This document shows, in pieces, positions 35,545 to 44,549 of a stretch of 64,000 nt of DNA. The position numbers and the translations under genes are program-made. The DNA comes from Pseudoxanthomonas beigongshangi. GTDB lineage: Bacteria > Pseudomonadota > Gammaproteobacteria > Xanthomonadales > Xanthomonadaceae. Position 1 is the first letter of the stretch; every line of letters starts with the position of its first letter. Below the pieces are notes generated by a model. That model saw nothing but the letters and a program-made list of their open reading frames with translations. It searched no databases and was not told where the DNA came from. Where the stretch lies: positions 62,001-126,000 of the forward strand of contig NZ_JADHDV010000011.1 in assembly GCF_016820515.1 (NCBI RefSeq), in the 5' to 3' direction.

Positions 35545-36966
35545 ATGTACGACGCCCATTCGCCTTCAGACGCCCCTCCGTGGGACGGTGCCCGTACCCG
35601 GCCGCCGGAGCCGCCCGTGCCCGCGCCGGTTCCTGTGCCGGAATTCCGTCGCTTCTATGTGCCGATCCGCCTCAAGTACGTGCTGGTGCTGGCCGTCGCG
35701 CTGGCGTGGGCCGGACTGAGCGTCAAGCTGTCCCAGCCCTGGCTGCATGAATTGTCCGCCCACGTGGGCTTCGCCCTGGCGCTGGTCGTGATCATGTTCA
35801 TCGCCTACGTGCCGGGCTTCATGAACGCGTTCCTGATCGGCTCCATCCTGGCCGACCGCCGTCCGCGCCTGCGCAGGTTCGAACGCCTGCCCGATGTCTG
35901 CGTACTGGTCGCCTGCTACAACGAGGCGGAGAACATCGCCGACACCCTCACCAGCCTGTCGCGCCAGGATTACCCGGGCGAAATCGAAGTGGTCGTGATC
36001 GACGATGGTTCCATCGACGACAGCGCCGCGATCGCCCGCGCGACCGCGGCCGACCAGGCGCGCCCCGGCCTGCGCATCCGCGTGCTGAACCAGCCGAAGA
36101 ACGGCGGCAAGTCCAAGGCCCTCAATCGCGGCCTGGCGGAAACCCGGCAGGCGCTGGTGGTCACCGTCGACGGCGATTCCTATCTGCGTCCGGACGCGCT
36201 GCGCAAGCTGGTGGAACGGTTCCTGTCGGATCCGGCCGGCACCGTGGCGGTGGCCGGCGCTGTGCTGGTGCGCAACTCGCGCGAGAACTGGCTGACCCGC
36301 AGCCAGGAATGGGATTACTTCCACGGCATCGCCGCGGTCAAGCGCATGCAGAGCATGTATCACGGCACGCTGGTCGCGCAGGGCGCGTTTTCGCTGTACA
36401 CCCGCGAGGCGCTCGAACAGGCCAACGGCTGGCCGGAGTGCGTGGGCGAGGACATCGTGCTGTCGTGGGCGCTGCTGAAGACCGGCGCGCGCATCGGCTA
36501 CTGCGAGGAAGCCTGCCTGTTCACCCGCGTGCCGGAGAAGCTCGGCCAGTTCTCCAAGCAGCGCCAGCGCTGGTCACGTGGCCTGATGGAAGCTTTCGCT
36601 CGCCACGGCAGCCTGCTGTTCAAGCCGCGCATGACCACCTTGTTCATCTGGTGGAACCTGCTGTTCCTGCCGCTGGATCTGGTCTACACGCTGGCCTTCA
36701 TTCCCGGCTTGATCCTGGCGCTGTTCGGCTTTTACTGGATCGCCGGTATCATGACGCTGCTGGTACTGCCGCTGGCGGCGTTGTGGAACCTGATCATCTT
36801 CCGCGTGCAGTCGAAGATGTTCAAAAGCCAGGATCTGCGCGTACGCCGCAACATCAGCGGATTCCTGTTCTACACCCTGGCCTACACCATGATCCTGCAG
36901 CCGGTCTGCGTCCTGGGGTATGCCGCCGAAATCCTGCGCCTGCGCAAGACCTGGGGGACCAAATGA
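35545..36966 (+). CDS. Membrane-bound processive GT2 glycosyltransferase
   Basis: 473 aa. A Pro-rich cytosolic N-terminus (PPEPPVPAPVPVPEF) precedes two helices (about 46-64 and 74-95), then the GT2 domain: VLVACYNEAENIADTLTSLS, VVVIDDGSIDD, VTVDGDSYL (DxD), CVGEDIVLSWALL (catalytic Asp) and QRQRWSRG (QxxRW), followed by three or four helices. That makes it a polymer synthase with its own export channel, like PgaC, BcsA or hyaluronan synthases. It is not a copy of the PgaC nearby. The next gene, an outer-membrane barrel, overlaps it by ATGA. YaiP or XagB-type enzymes are possible relatives. Sugar unknown. Confidence 0.85.
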   Translation: MYDAHSPSDAPPWDGARTRPPEPPVPAPVPVPEFRRFYVPIRLKYVLVLAVALAWAGLSVKLSQPWLHELSAHVGFALALVVIMFIAYVPGFMNAFLIGSILADRRPRLRRFERLPDVCVLVACYNEAENIADTLTSLSRQDYPGEIEVVVIDDGSIDDSAAIARATAADQARPGLRIRVLNQPKNGGKSKALNRGLAETRQALVVTVDGDSYLRPDALRKLVERFLSDPAGTVAVAGAVLVRNSRENWLTRSQEWDYFHGIAAVKRMQSMYHGTLVAQGAFSLYTREALEQANGWPECVGEDIVLSWALLKTGARIGYCEEACLFTRVPEKLGQFSKQRQRWSRGLMEAFARHGSLLFKPRMTTLFIWWNLLFLPLDLVYTLAFIPGLILALFGFYWIAGIMTLLVLPLAALWNLIIFRVQSKMFKSQDLRVRRNISGFLFYTLAYTMILQPVCVLGYAAEILRLRKTWGTK

Positions 36967-37895
36967 GAAAGTGTGCCGTCGCCGCCGCCCTGGGATGGGC
37001 GCTGGCGATTCCCGTGTTGTCCGCCCATGCCGCCGAGGATGCGCCGGCCGCGCGCCCGGCGCTGCGGACGGACTTCTGGATGGGCTCCGATGCGGACGAC
37101 AACGAAACCCGCAAGCTGGCACTGGGCTGGGACATCCAGCACCGCGATATCGAGCACTGGTGGGGCGTGAAGGTCGAACGCGCGCGCTTCTCCGGACGCG
37201 ACTGGTCCGAATCCGAGAACCGCGCCTACCTGAGTGGCGCCGGCAGCCTGGGCAAGGACTGGCGCTGGGACGGCGACATCGGCAGCAACGGCGACGACCT
37301 GCTGGGCCGCGCCTCGATCCACAGCACCGATCCCTGGCGGAAGGAAATCTTCGTCGAGCGCGAAGTCCTGGAAACCCGACGCGGCGTGCGCGAGGGCTGG
37401 GTGCAGACCTTCGCCGGCGCGGCCATCGACATGCCCTTCAGCGATCGCTGGTCCGCCAGCCTGGTCGCCGGCGTGCAGGACTTCGGCACCGGCGACAACC
37501 TGCGCACCCACCTGCGCGGCAACCTGGTCTATGCGTTCGCGCCGGAGTACGGCCTGAGCGCGCAGCTGCGCACCCGCTACTACCGCAACAGCGAAGCCTT
37601 CGAGGCCGACTACTATTCGCCCCCTTGGTACGGCGAAGCGCTCGGCGTGCTGGCCTGGCGCCGCCACATCGGCGGCTACCAGTGGAGCGCGCGCGCCGGC
37701 TGGGGCCGCCAGCGCAGTTCCGAGGAGGGCTGGAAGCGCGCCCGCCTGGCCGAGTTCGGCGTGGAGACCCCGCGCTGGAAGGACGCCTGGCTGCGCCTGG
37801 ACGCCGGCTACACCGATACTCCGGTACTGACCGATACCGGCACCGGCAGCTACGCCTACCGCTACGTGCGCCTGCAGGCGTTCGTGGTGTTCTGA
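36963..37895 (+). CDS. Outer-membrane beta-barrel protein paired with the GT2 synthase
   Basis: 310 aa. Signal peptide (AAALGWALAIPVLSAHA-AE), then alternating strands rich in Trp, Tyr and Arg (LALGWDIQHRDIEHWWGVKV, AYLSGAGSLGKDWRWDGDIG, NLVYAFAPEYGLSAQLRTRY, YVRLQAFVVF) ending in Phe, the outer-membrane assembly signal. It resembles the barrel half of PgaA but has no TPR superhelix and no deacetylase partner. ATGA coupling to the synthase implies that the two make and export one polymer. E. coli YaiO, next to YaiP, is a similar pairing by layout. Confidence 0.75.
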   Translation: MRKCAVAAALGWALAIPVLSAHAAEDAPAARPALRTDFWMGSDADDNETRKLALGWDIQHRDIEHWWGVKVERARFSGRDWSESENRAYLSGAGSLGKDWRWDGDIGSNGDDLLGRASIHSTDPWRKEIFVEREVLETRRGVREGWVQTFAGAAIDMPFSDRWSASLVAGVQDFGTGDNLRTHLRGNLVYAFAPEYGLSAQLRTRYYRNSEAFEADYYSPPWYGEALGVLAWRRHIGGYQWSARAGWGRQRSSEEGWKRARLAEFGVETPRWKDAWLRLDAGYTDTPVLTDTGTGSYAYRYVRLQAFVVF

Positions 37896-38028
37896 GATCC
37901 GGGAAGGTCTTGCCGGCCGGCGAGGTGCCTGCCGGCCTTCGGCCCCGTGGAATGGGGGACTTTCGGTCTTCGGGCACAAAAAAACCCGAAAAACATTCGT
38001 TTTCCAGGCTTGATTGCGACCTATCGAT

Positions 38029-38105
<77 letters not shown>

Positions 38106-38117
38106 TGTGAGCCGGCT

Positions 38118-38146
38118 ATTCTATTCAGGACGCCGACGGACGGCAA
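38118..38146 (-). promoter_or_regulatory. Promoter of tRNA-Pro
   Basis: On the minus strand TTGCCG (38146-38141) and TAGAAT (38123-38118) are 17 bases apart, and start about 10 bases before the tRNA. Confidence 0.6.
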
Positions 38147-38231
38147 CAGTTTTTTGCATGCCTGCCCCCGGCGCGCCGTTCAGTCTTAGAATGACGGCCC
38201 TCGATATCGCTCGTCCCCCCGGAGTTTTCGC

Positions 38232-39626
38232 TTGATCAAGCCACGCACGCCGCCAGGAGTGATGGAACTGCTGCCGCGCGAGCAGATCGCGTTCCAGCGC
38301 ATGCTGGACACCATCCGCCGCAACTACGAGCGCTTCGGGTTCCTGCCGGTGGAAACCCCGGTGTTCGAGCTCTCGGAAACCCTGCTGACCAAATCTGGCG
38401 GCGAGACCGAGCGCCAGGTCTATTTCGTGCAGTCCACCGGCGCGCTGGCCAAGACCGAGGCGGGTTCCGCCGAGGGCCTGCCGGAACTGGCGATGCGCTT
38501 CGACCTGACTGTGCCGCTGGCCCGCTACGTGGCCGAGCACGAGCACGAACTGACCTTCCCGTTCCGGCGCTACCAGATCCAGCGGGTGTACCGGGGCGAG
38601 CGTGCCCAGCGCGGCCGGTTCCGCGAGTTCTACCAGTGCGATATCGACGTCATCGGCAAGGACGCGCTCAGCATCCGCTTCGACGCCGAGATTCTGGCGG
38701 TCATCCACGCGGTCTTCAGTGATCTGGGCATCGGCAAGTTCACCATCCAGCTCAACAACCGCAAGCTGATGCGCGGCTTCTTCGAGGCCCAGGGCATCGC
38801 CGACGGCGAACGCCAGGCGCTGGTGCTGCGCGAGGTCGACAAGCTCGACAAGCGCGGCGCCGACTACGTGCGCGAGACCCTGCAAGGTCCGGATTTCAAC
38901 GTGCCGGCCGAAGCGGTCGCGCGGATTCTCGAATTCGTCGCCGTGCGCTCGACCAGCCATGCCGACGCATTGGCCCGCCTGGAAGCGCTGGGGCAGGGCA
39001 ACGAGACACTGGCCCGGGGCGTGGCCGAGCTGCGCGAAGTGCTGGAACTGGTGCATGCGCTGGGCGTTCCCGAGAGCGACTATTGCCTCAACTTCTCGAT
39101 TGCACGCGGCCTGGATTACTACACCGGCACCGTCTACGAGACCCAGTTGGACGACTACATCCAGATCGGCTCGATCTGCTCGGGCGGCCGCTACGAGGAT
39201 CTGGCCAGCCACTACACCAAGTCGAAGTTGCCCGGCGTGGGCATCTCCATCGGCCTGACCCGCCTGTTCTGGCAGTTGCGCGAGGCCGGACTGATCGCCG
39301 GCAGCGACGAGAGCAGCGTGCAGGCGATGGTGGCGCTGATGGACGATGACGCGCTGGCCGATTCGCTGGACATCGCCCGTCGCCTGCGCGTCGCCGGCAT
39401 CAATACCGAAGTGCAGATGGAAGCGCGCAAGTTGGCCAAGCAATTCCAGTACGCCTCGCGCGCGGGCATCCGGTTCGTGGTGCTGGCCGGCGAGGACGAA
39501 CGCGCCCGCGGCATGGTCACGGTGAAGGATCTGGTCCGCGAACAGCAGTTCGAGGTCAAGCGCGAGGAACTGGCCAGCAGCCTGAAGGTGGAGCTGGAGC
39601 AGGCCCGCGCGCTCGCGGGCCGCTGA
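38232..39626 (+). CDS. hisS: Histidyl-tRNA synthetase
   Basis: Class II synthetase, 464 aa. Start ATC-ATC-type ambiguity is resolved by TTG/ATT context: the frame begins at 38232 with [19 protein letters not shown]. Motif 2: [30 protein letters not shown]; the His-A loop is [11 protein letters not shown]; motif 3 is [15 protein letters not shown]. The C-terminal anticodon-binding domain starts near 360. Cytosolic and essential; independent of the his operon 2.4 kb downstream. Confidence 0.95.
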   Translation: MIKPRTPPGVMELLPREQIAFQRMLDTIRRNYERFGFLPVETPVFELSETLLTKSGGETERQVYFVQSTGALAKTEAGSAEGLPELAMRFDLTVPLARYVAEHEHELTFPFRRYQIQRVYRGERAQRGRFREFYQCDIDVIGKDALSIRFDAEILAVIHAVFSDLGIGKFTIQLNNRKLMRGFFEAQGIADGERQALVLREVDKLDKRGADYVRETLQGPDFNVPAEAVARILEFVAVRSTSHADALARLEALGQGNETLARGVAELREVLELVHALGVPESDYCLNFSIARGLDYYTGTVYETQLDDYIQIGSICSGGRYEDLASHYTKSKLPGVGISIGLTRLFWQLREAGLIAGSDESSVQAMVALMDDDALADSLDIARRLRVAGINTEVQMEARKLAKQFQYASRAGIRFVVLAGEDERARGMVTVKDLVREQQFEVKREELASSLKVELEQARALAGR

Positions 39627-39638
39627 AAGCACGCGAAC

Positions 39639-40016
39639 GGTAGAGCGGAGCTTGCTCCGCTGCTTTTCGCGCGTGGTTTGAGTCCGCGCAGCCGAGCGAG
39701 CTCGGCTCTACATGGGTAGAGCGGAGCTCGCTCCGCTGCTTTTTCGCACGTGGTTTGAGTCCGCGCAGCCGAGCAAGCTCGGCTCTACATGGGTAGAGCG
39801 GAGCTTGCTCCGCTGCTTTTCGCACGTGGTTTGAGTCCGCGGAGCCGAGCGAGCTCGGCTCTACGTGGGTAGAGCGGAGCTCGCTCCGCTGCTTTTCGCG
39901 CGTGGCTTGAGTCCGCGGAGCCGAGCGAGCTCGGCTCTACATGGGTAGAGCGGAGCTTGCTCCGCTGCTTTTCGCGCATGGTTGAGTCCGCGGAGCCGTG
40001 CAAGCCCGGCTCTACA
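39639..40016 (+). repeat. Array of five 76-77-bp units built of paired GTAG-type palindromes
   Basis: Units start (TAGAGCGG) at 39641, 39717, 39794, 39870 and 39946. Each has hairpin 1 (GTAGAGCGGAGCTTGCTCCGCT), a spacer near TTTTCGCGCGTGGTTTGAGTCC, and hairpin 2 (AGCCGAGCGAGCTCGGCTCTAC). Loops vary between TT/TC/GA/AA. The last unit is the most diverged and its end supplies the TAG stop of the minus-strand diguanylate cyclase. It fills the whole 385-base gap between hisS and that gene. Confidence 0.9.
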
Positions 40017-41817
40017 GCGTGCGCACGCAATCGCGGCCTTCGGCCTTGGCGGTATAGAGCGCCTGGTCGGCGACCTGCAGGGCGGAATCGATGCTGTTCT
40101 TGTCGATGTCCACGCAATGCACGCCGATGCTGGCGGAGATGGGAATGTCCAGATCCCCGCTGCGGCAGGGCCGATCGCGCAGGCGCTGGCGCAGTTCCTC
40201 GGCCACATTGCTGGCCTCGTCCAGATCCATGTCGGGCAGGGCGGCGATGAATTCCTCGCCACCGAAGCGCGCAACCAGCGCGCCGTAAGGCCGCAGCGTT
40301 TCGGCCATCGTGTTGGAAGTCCAGCGCAGGCAGTCGTCGCCGACCAGATGGCCGTAGGTATCGTTGATGCGCTTGAAGTGGTCCAGATCGATCATCAGCA
40401 GCGAGATGGGCTGCTGGCTGTTGCGCGCCTGCGAGAGCAGGTGTTCGAAGGCTTCGCGGAAGTGGGTGCGATTGTAGAGTTCGGTCAGCCCGTCCAACTG
40501 GCTGAACTCGCGCAGGCGCAGGTGCGCGGCTTCCAGTTGCTCCAGCGCGCTGCGCAACTCGCCGGTGCGTTGTTCGACCTTGATTTCCAACTGGTCGCGC
40601 GATTCGCGCACGATCCGCTCGTTCTCGTTGCGCAGCGAGGCGTAGCGGTAGCCCAGCGCGACCGACAGCAGCAGCATTTCCAGGGCCGAACCGATCTGCA
40701 CGCTGTACTCGGTGACGAAGTTCTTGGGCAGCGCGCCGAAGGCGACCATCGCGACCATCGCGATGCCCGCCAGGAACATCGACCAGGCCAGCAGGAACAG
40801 CTTGGCCGGCTTGTAGCCGCTGCGCATGGCAACCACCGCCTCGACCGCGATCCAGGCCACGCTCAGGATCACCGCGACCACCGCCAACTGGGTGGATAGC
40901 CGGATGGGAATCCAGGTGGTGGCGACGCTCAGCACCACGAACAGCGCGATCATGCCCAGGCCGATGCGGTCACCCAGCGGCCAGCGCCGGGCCAGGCCTA
41001 GGAAATTGCGTGCGAACTGTTGCATGCCGATCTGCGCCAGGCAGATCGAAAGCGGTACGGCCTTGTCCGCCAGCCACGGTGAATGCGGCCACAGGTACTC
41101 GAAGCCCAATCCGTACAAGGTGAACAGCACCAGCCCGAACGCGCTGATATGGAACATGTACCAGAAGTAGCTGGCGTCGCGCAGGGTCAGCCACAACACC
41201 AGGTTGTAGGTGAACAGCGCCAGCAGGATGCCGTAGTACACACCCATCGCGAACTGTGCGTCGCGCGAGAGTTCGGCGAAGGCGGTTGGCGTGTACAGGG
41301 CCAGCGGCACCTGCATCGAGCTCTGGCTTTCCACCCGGACGAACAGATCCGCCGGCTGTCCGGGCGGCAGGTCAAGCTGGAAGTTCGGATGCCGGTAGCG
41401 CACGCTGCGCTGCTCGAAATGCAGGTGATCGCCACCGGCCTGGTGGAACAACTGGCCGTCGGGGTAGCGCACGTACACGTCCAGCCGATCGCTCAGCGCG
41501 TACTGCTGGACCAGCAGCCAGCGCGGTTCCTGCAGGTTGCGATTGAGCAGGTTGACGTGGAACCAGTAGGCGCCGGGCTGGAAACCGAAGGATGCATCGT
41601 CGCCTGGCAATGGCCGGAAGCGTCCCGCCCGCAGGCTGGTCTCGATCGCCCGGATATCGGCCCGGCCATCGCTGTCGTGGAAATAGGTCGTATGGGGACC
41701 CAGGGCATGGGTGGCCGCATCGCCTGACATCACCAGTGGTGCCTGCGCCTGCGCGAGCGCGCAGAACAGCATCAGCGCGGCCAGCAGCCAGCGAAGTCCG
41801 CGGATGGCTTCCCTCAT
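40012..41817 (-). CDS. Diguanylate cyclase with 7TMR-DISM sensor
   Basis: 601 aa. Signal peptide (LLAALMLFCALAQA-QA), periplasmic 7TMR-DISMED2 sugar/ligand-binding-like domain (about 30-175, with GAYWFHVNLLNR and YPDGQLFHQAG), seven membrane helices (about 185-385), a coiled coil (about 385-430), and a GGDEF domain with the active motif ARFGGEEFIA and LDHFKRINDTYGH. It should make cyclic-di-GMP in the cytosol. The inhibitory I-site (RxxD) is replaced by PYGA, so product feedback is probably lost. pgaCD and Clp-type sites nearby are potential targets. Confidence 0.9.
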   Translation of the reverse strand: MREAIRGLRWLLAALMLFCALAQAQAPLVMSGDAATHALGPHTTYFHDSDGRADIRAIETSLRAGRFRPLPGDDASFGFQPGAYWFHVNLLNRNLQEPRWLLVQQYALSDRLDVYVRYPDGQLFHQAGGDHLHFEQRSVRYRHPNFQLDLPPGQPADLFVRVESQSSMQVPLALYTPTAFAELSRDAQFAMGVYYGILLALFTYNLVLWLTLRDASYFWYMFHISAFGLVLFTLYGLGFEYLWPHSPWLADKAVPLSICLAQIGMQQFARNFLGLARRWPLGDRIGLGMIALFVVLSVATTWIPIRLSTQLAVVAVILSVAWIAVEAVVAMRSGYKPAKLFLLAWSMFLAGIAMVAMVAFGALPKNFVTEYSVQIGSALEMLLLSVALGYRYASLRNENERIVRESRDQLEIKVEQRTGELRSALEQLEAAHLRLREFSQLDGLTELYNRTHFREAFEHLLSQARNSQQPISLLMIDLDHFKRINDTYGHLVGDDCLRWTSNTMAETLRPYGALVARFGGEEFIAALPDMDLDEASNVAEELRQRLRDRPCRSGDLDIPISASIGVHCVDIDKNSIDSALQVADQALYTAKAEGRDCVRTL

Positions 41818-41905
41818 TCCCGTCCCCGATCCAGAGCACCCGCCGGGCCGGCGGACCGGCCGCCAGTTTAACCGTGGGACCGGGGGAGGCCGGGAGGGGC
41901 CGGAC

Positions 41906-41953
41906 TTGACGGGGCCTGGAGGCTCAACTAATGTATTAACGCATTAGTACATT
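41906..41953 (+). promoter_or_regulatory. Promoter and palindromic operator of the hisR-his operon
   Basis: TTGACG (41906-41911) and TAATGT (41929-41934) are spaced 17 bases. Overlapping the -10 and start is a 24-bp palindrome, AATGTATTAACG/CATTAGTACATT (41930-41953, 10 of 12 pairs match), whose core GTATTAACG-CATTAGTAC resembles the E. coli Trp operator (GTACTAGTTAACTAGTAC). The gene it drives encodes a TrpR-like protein. Confidence 0.7.
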
Positions 41954-42002
41954 GATTGGGCCGGTCGCCGGTCCCTGATTTCCCGGACCCCACTGACTCC
42001 CC

Positions 42003-42335
42003 ATGAAGCGCCGCCCCGCCATTCCCGACGATGACCGCGCCGAAAGCGCCTCCCTGCAGGCGCTTTCCCAGGCGCTGGCCAGCCTGGGCGAAGCCGGGCA
42101 GGTGCGGGCATTCCTGGAAGACCTGTGCACACCGGCCGAGTTGGAGGCCATGGCCGACCGCTGGCGGGTGGTGCCGCTGCTGCTCAAGGGCGTGCCTTAC
42201 CGGGAAATCCATGAGCTGACCCAGGTCAGCGTGACCACCATCGGGCGGGTCGCCCGCACCCTCGAACGGGGCACCGGCGGCTACGCCACCGCGTTCCAGC
42301 AGCAGCAACCGCGCGCCAACGGCGCCTCCCACTGA
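42003..42335 (+). CDS. TrpR-like (YerC/YecD family) regulator, probable his operon repressor
   Basis: 110 aa. All-helical TrpR fold: [40 protein letters not shown], then helix-turn-helix [29 protein letters not shown]. This family is called HisR where it controls histidine genes. It heads the his operon, 10 bases before hisG, and a TrpR-type palindrome sits on its promoter. Histidine as corepressor is inferred. The Gln/Arg/Asn-rich tail is probably disordered. Confidence 0.85.
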   Translation: MKRRPAIPDDDRAESASLQALSQALASLGEAGQVRAFLEDLCTPAELEAMADRWRVVPLLLKGVPYREIHELTQVSVTTIGRVARTLERGTGGYATAFQQQQPRANGASH

Positions 42336-42345
42336 GTTTCCTCCC

Positions 42346-43260
42346 ATGAGTCCCAGGGTTGTACCCGCGACGCGCGATCGCCTGCGCATCGCCATCCAGA
42401 AAAGTGGCCGCCTGGCCGAACCCGCGCGCGCGCTGCTCGCCGCCTGCGGACTGAGTTGGCGCGAGAGCCGCGACAAGCTGTTCTGCTACGGCGAATCGCT
42501 GCCGATCGACCTGCTGCTGGTGCGCGACGACGACATTCCGGGCCTGATTGCCGACGGCGTGTGCGACTTCGGCGTGGTCGGCCGCAACGAACTGGACGAA
42601 CAGGCCGGCGAACGCGCGCGCATCGGCCTGCCGGCGGCCTACCGGGAACTGCGTCCGCTCGGCTTCGGCCAGTGCCGGCTGATGCTGGCGGTGCCGGACA
42701 ACTGGGAATGGCTGGGCGCGGCGCAACTGCAGGGCCTGCGCATCGCCACCAGCTATCCGGCAATCCTGTCGGACTGGCTGCGGCGCCAGGGCGTGGAAGC
42801 GGGTGTGGTGGAGTTGTCGGGTTCTGTGGAAATCGCCCCGCGCCTGGGCACCGCCGACCTGATCTGCGATCTGGTTTCCAGCGGCGCGACCCTGGCGGCC
42901 AACCAGCTCAAGCCGGTGGAAACCCTGCTGGACAGCGAGGCCGTGTTGGCCGGTCCGGTCCGCGAGTTCGAGGACGAGCGCGCGGGACTGGCGGCGATGC
43001 TGCTGCGCCGGGTCGACGGCGTGCTCAAGCTCAAGGACAGCAAGCTGCTGATGTTCCGCGCCAACCGCGACACCGTCGCCGAACTTTCGCGCCTGCTGCC
43101 GGATGCGGAACCGCTGGTCCAACTGCCCGGTTCCGGCGAAGGTCCGCTGTCGCTGCAGACCATGTGCCACGGCGCCATCACCTGGCAGCGGCTGGAAGAA
43201 CTGGAACGCGCCGGCGCGCAGGGATTGATGGTGCTTTCGGTCGAGAGGTCGCTGGCATGA
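42346..43260 (+). CDS. hisG: ATP phosphoribosyltransferase, long form
   Basis: First committed step of histidine synthesis, joins ATP and PRPP. 304 aa, long-form HisG with its own regulatory C-terminal domain, so HisZ is not needed. [20 protein letters not shown] at the N-terminus; [20 protein letters not shown] is the PRPP-binding loop; the C-terminal domain from about 230 (ALFR-type, [16 protein letters not shown]) is the usual site of histidine feedback. Overlaps hisD by ATGA. Confidence 0.95.
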   Translation: MSPRVVPATRDRLRIAIQKSGRLAEPARALLAACGLSWRESRDKLFCYGESLPIDLLLVRDDDIPGLIADGVCDFGVVGRNELDEQAGERARIGLPAAYRELRPLGFGQCRLMLAVPDNWEWLGAAQLQGLRIATSYPAILSDWLRRQGVEAGVVELSGSVEIAPRLGTADLICDLVSSGATLAANQLKPVETLLDSEAVLAGPVREFEDERAGLAAMLLRRVDGVLKLKDSKLLMFRANRDTVAELSRLLPDAEPLVQLPGSGEGPLSLQTMCHGAITWQRLEELERAGAQGLMVLSVERSLA

Positions 43261-44549
43261 ATCGCTTGATCTGGTCCCGCCTCGATGGCGAACAACGCCG
43301 CGCCGCCCTGCGCCGTCCGGTGCAGGTGGTGGCCCAGCGCACCCGCGACGCGGTCGCCGCGGTGCTGGCGGAAGTGCGCCAGCTCGGCGACCCGGCGCTG
43401 CGCGAATTCACCAGCCGTTTCGACGGTGTGGCGCTGGACGATTTCGAAGTGCCCGCGGCGGAGTTCGCCGCCGCCGAAGCGGCGGTGGCGCCGGCGCTGA
43501 AGCAGGCGATGGAGGAGGCGGTCGCCCGCATCGAAGCCTTCCACCGCGCGGGCATGGCCCAGCCGTACGCGGTCGAAACCGCACCCGGCGTGCTTTGCGA
43601 ACGGATGATCCGGCCGATTGCGCGGGTGGGCCTGTACGTCCCGGCCGGCAGTGCGCCGTTGCCTTCCACCGCATTGATGCTGGGCGTGCCGGCGCGCCTG
43701 GCCGGTTGCCGCGAGGTGGTGCTGTGCACGCCGCCGCGCGCCGACGGCAGCGCCGATCCCGCCGTGCTGGTGGCCGCGCGGATGACCGGTGTGACCCGCG
43801 TGTTCAAGTTGGGCGGCGCGCAGGCGATCGCGGCGATGGCGTTCGGCACCGCCAGCGTGCCCCGCTGCGACAAGCTGTTCGGACCGGGCAACAGTTACGT
43901 GACCGAGGCCAAGCAGCAGGTCGCGCAGGCCGGCGTGGCCGCCATCGACATGCCGGCCGGGCCGTCGGAAGTGCTGGTGATCGCCGATGCCGGCGCGGAT
44001 CCCGCGTTCGTCGCGGCGGATCTGCTGTCGCAGGCCGAGCACGGCCCGGATTCGCAGGTGCTGCTGTTGTCGGACGCGCCTTCGCTCATCGACCGCGTCG
44101 CGGTGGAACTGGAACGCCAACTCGCGGCGTTGCCGCGCGCGGCGATCGCGCGCCAGGCGCTGTCCGCCTCGCGCCTGATCGAAGTGGAACGGCTGGACGA
44201 TGCGTTCTCGGTCAGCAACGAATACGCGCCCGAGCACCTGATCCTGGCCCTGCGCGACCCGCGCGCCTGGCTGGAGCGGGTGGAAGCGGCAGGCTCGGTG
44301 TTCCTGGGCGATTACACGCCCGAAGCGCTGGGCGACTATTGCAGCGGCACCAACCACGTGCTGCCGACCAGCGGCGCCGCGCGCGCCTACAGCGGCGTGA
44401 GCGTGGCCAGCTTCCAGAATTTCGTCAGCGTGCAGGCGGCCAGCCGCGCGGGCATCGGCCGCATCGGCGCGTGCGCCTTGACCCTGGCGCGCGCCGAGGG
44501 ACTTGATGCGCATGCCAACGCGGTCGCGCTGCGGCTGGAGGCGGCATGA
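43257..44549 (+). CDS. hisD: Histidinol dehydrogenase
   Basis: Last two oxidation steps, histidinol to histidine. 430 aa. [44 protein letters not shown] (zinc Gln/His region), NEYAPEHL (catalytic Glu-His pair) and [20 protein letters not shown] are all intact. ATG 43257 overlaps hisG, and the stop overlaps hisC (ATGA at 44546). Confidence 0.95.
   Translation: MNRLIWSRLDGEQRRAALRRPVQVVAQRTRDAVAAVLAEVRQLGDPALREFTSRFDGVALDDFEVPAAEFAAAEAAVAPALKQAMEEAVARIEAFHRAGMAQPYAVETAPGVLCERMIRPIARVGLYVPAGSAPLPSTALMLGVPARLAGCREVVLCTPPRADGSADPAVLVAARMTGVTRVFKLGGAQAIAAMAFGTASVPRCDKLFGPGNSYVTEAKQQVAQAGVAAIDMPAGPSEVLVIADAGADPAFVAADLLSQAEHGPDSQVLLLSDAPSLIDRVAVELERQLAALPRAAIARQALSASRLIEVERLDDAFSVSNEYAPEHLILALRDPRAWLERVEAAGSVFLGDYTPEALGDYCSGTNHVLPTSGAARAYSGVSVASFQNFVSVQAASRAGIGRIGACALTLARAEGLDAHANAVALRLEAA

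Noticed and set aside
35462-35719. Small ORF in the pga-GT intergenic region
   Set aside because: Arg/Pro/Cys-rich, overlaps the GT start in another frame, no ribosome binding site.
37976-38010. T-run and weak stem downstream of tRNA-Pro as a terminator
   Set aside because: The stem is AT-rich and imperfect; plausible but too weak to list as a feature.
38154-38192. Promoter for hisS (TTGCAT with TAGAAT)
   Set aside because: The spacing is 27 bases, too long for sigma-70.
39639-40016. CRISPR array
   Set aside because: Units are palindrome pairs with near-identical spacers, and no cas genes are near.
39556-40117. Repetitive minus-strand ORFs (REKQRSKLRSTHVEPSSLG-like repeats) in the hisS-cyclase gap
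   Set aside because: They are translations of the tandem REP array, not proteins.
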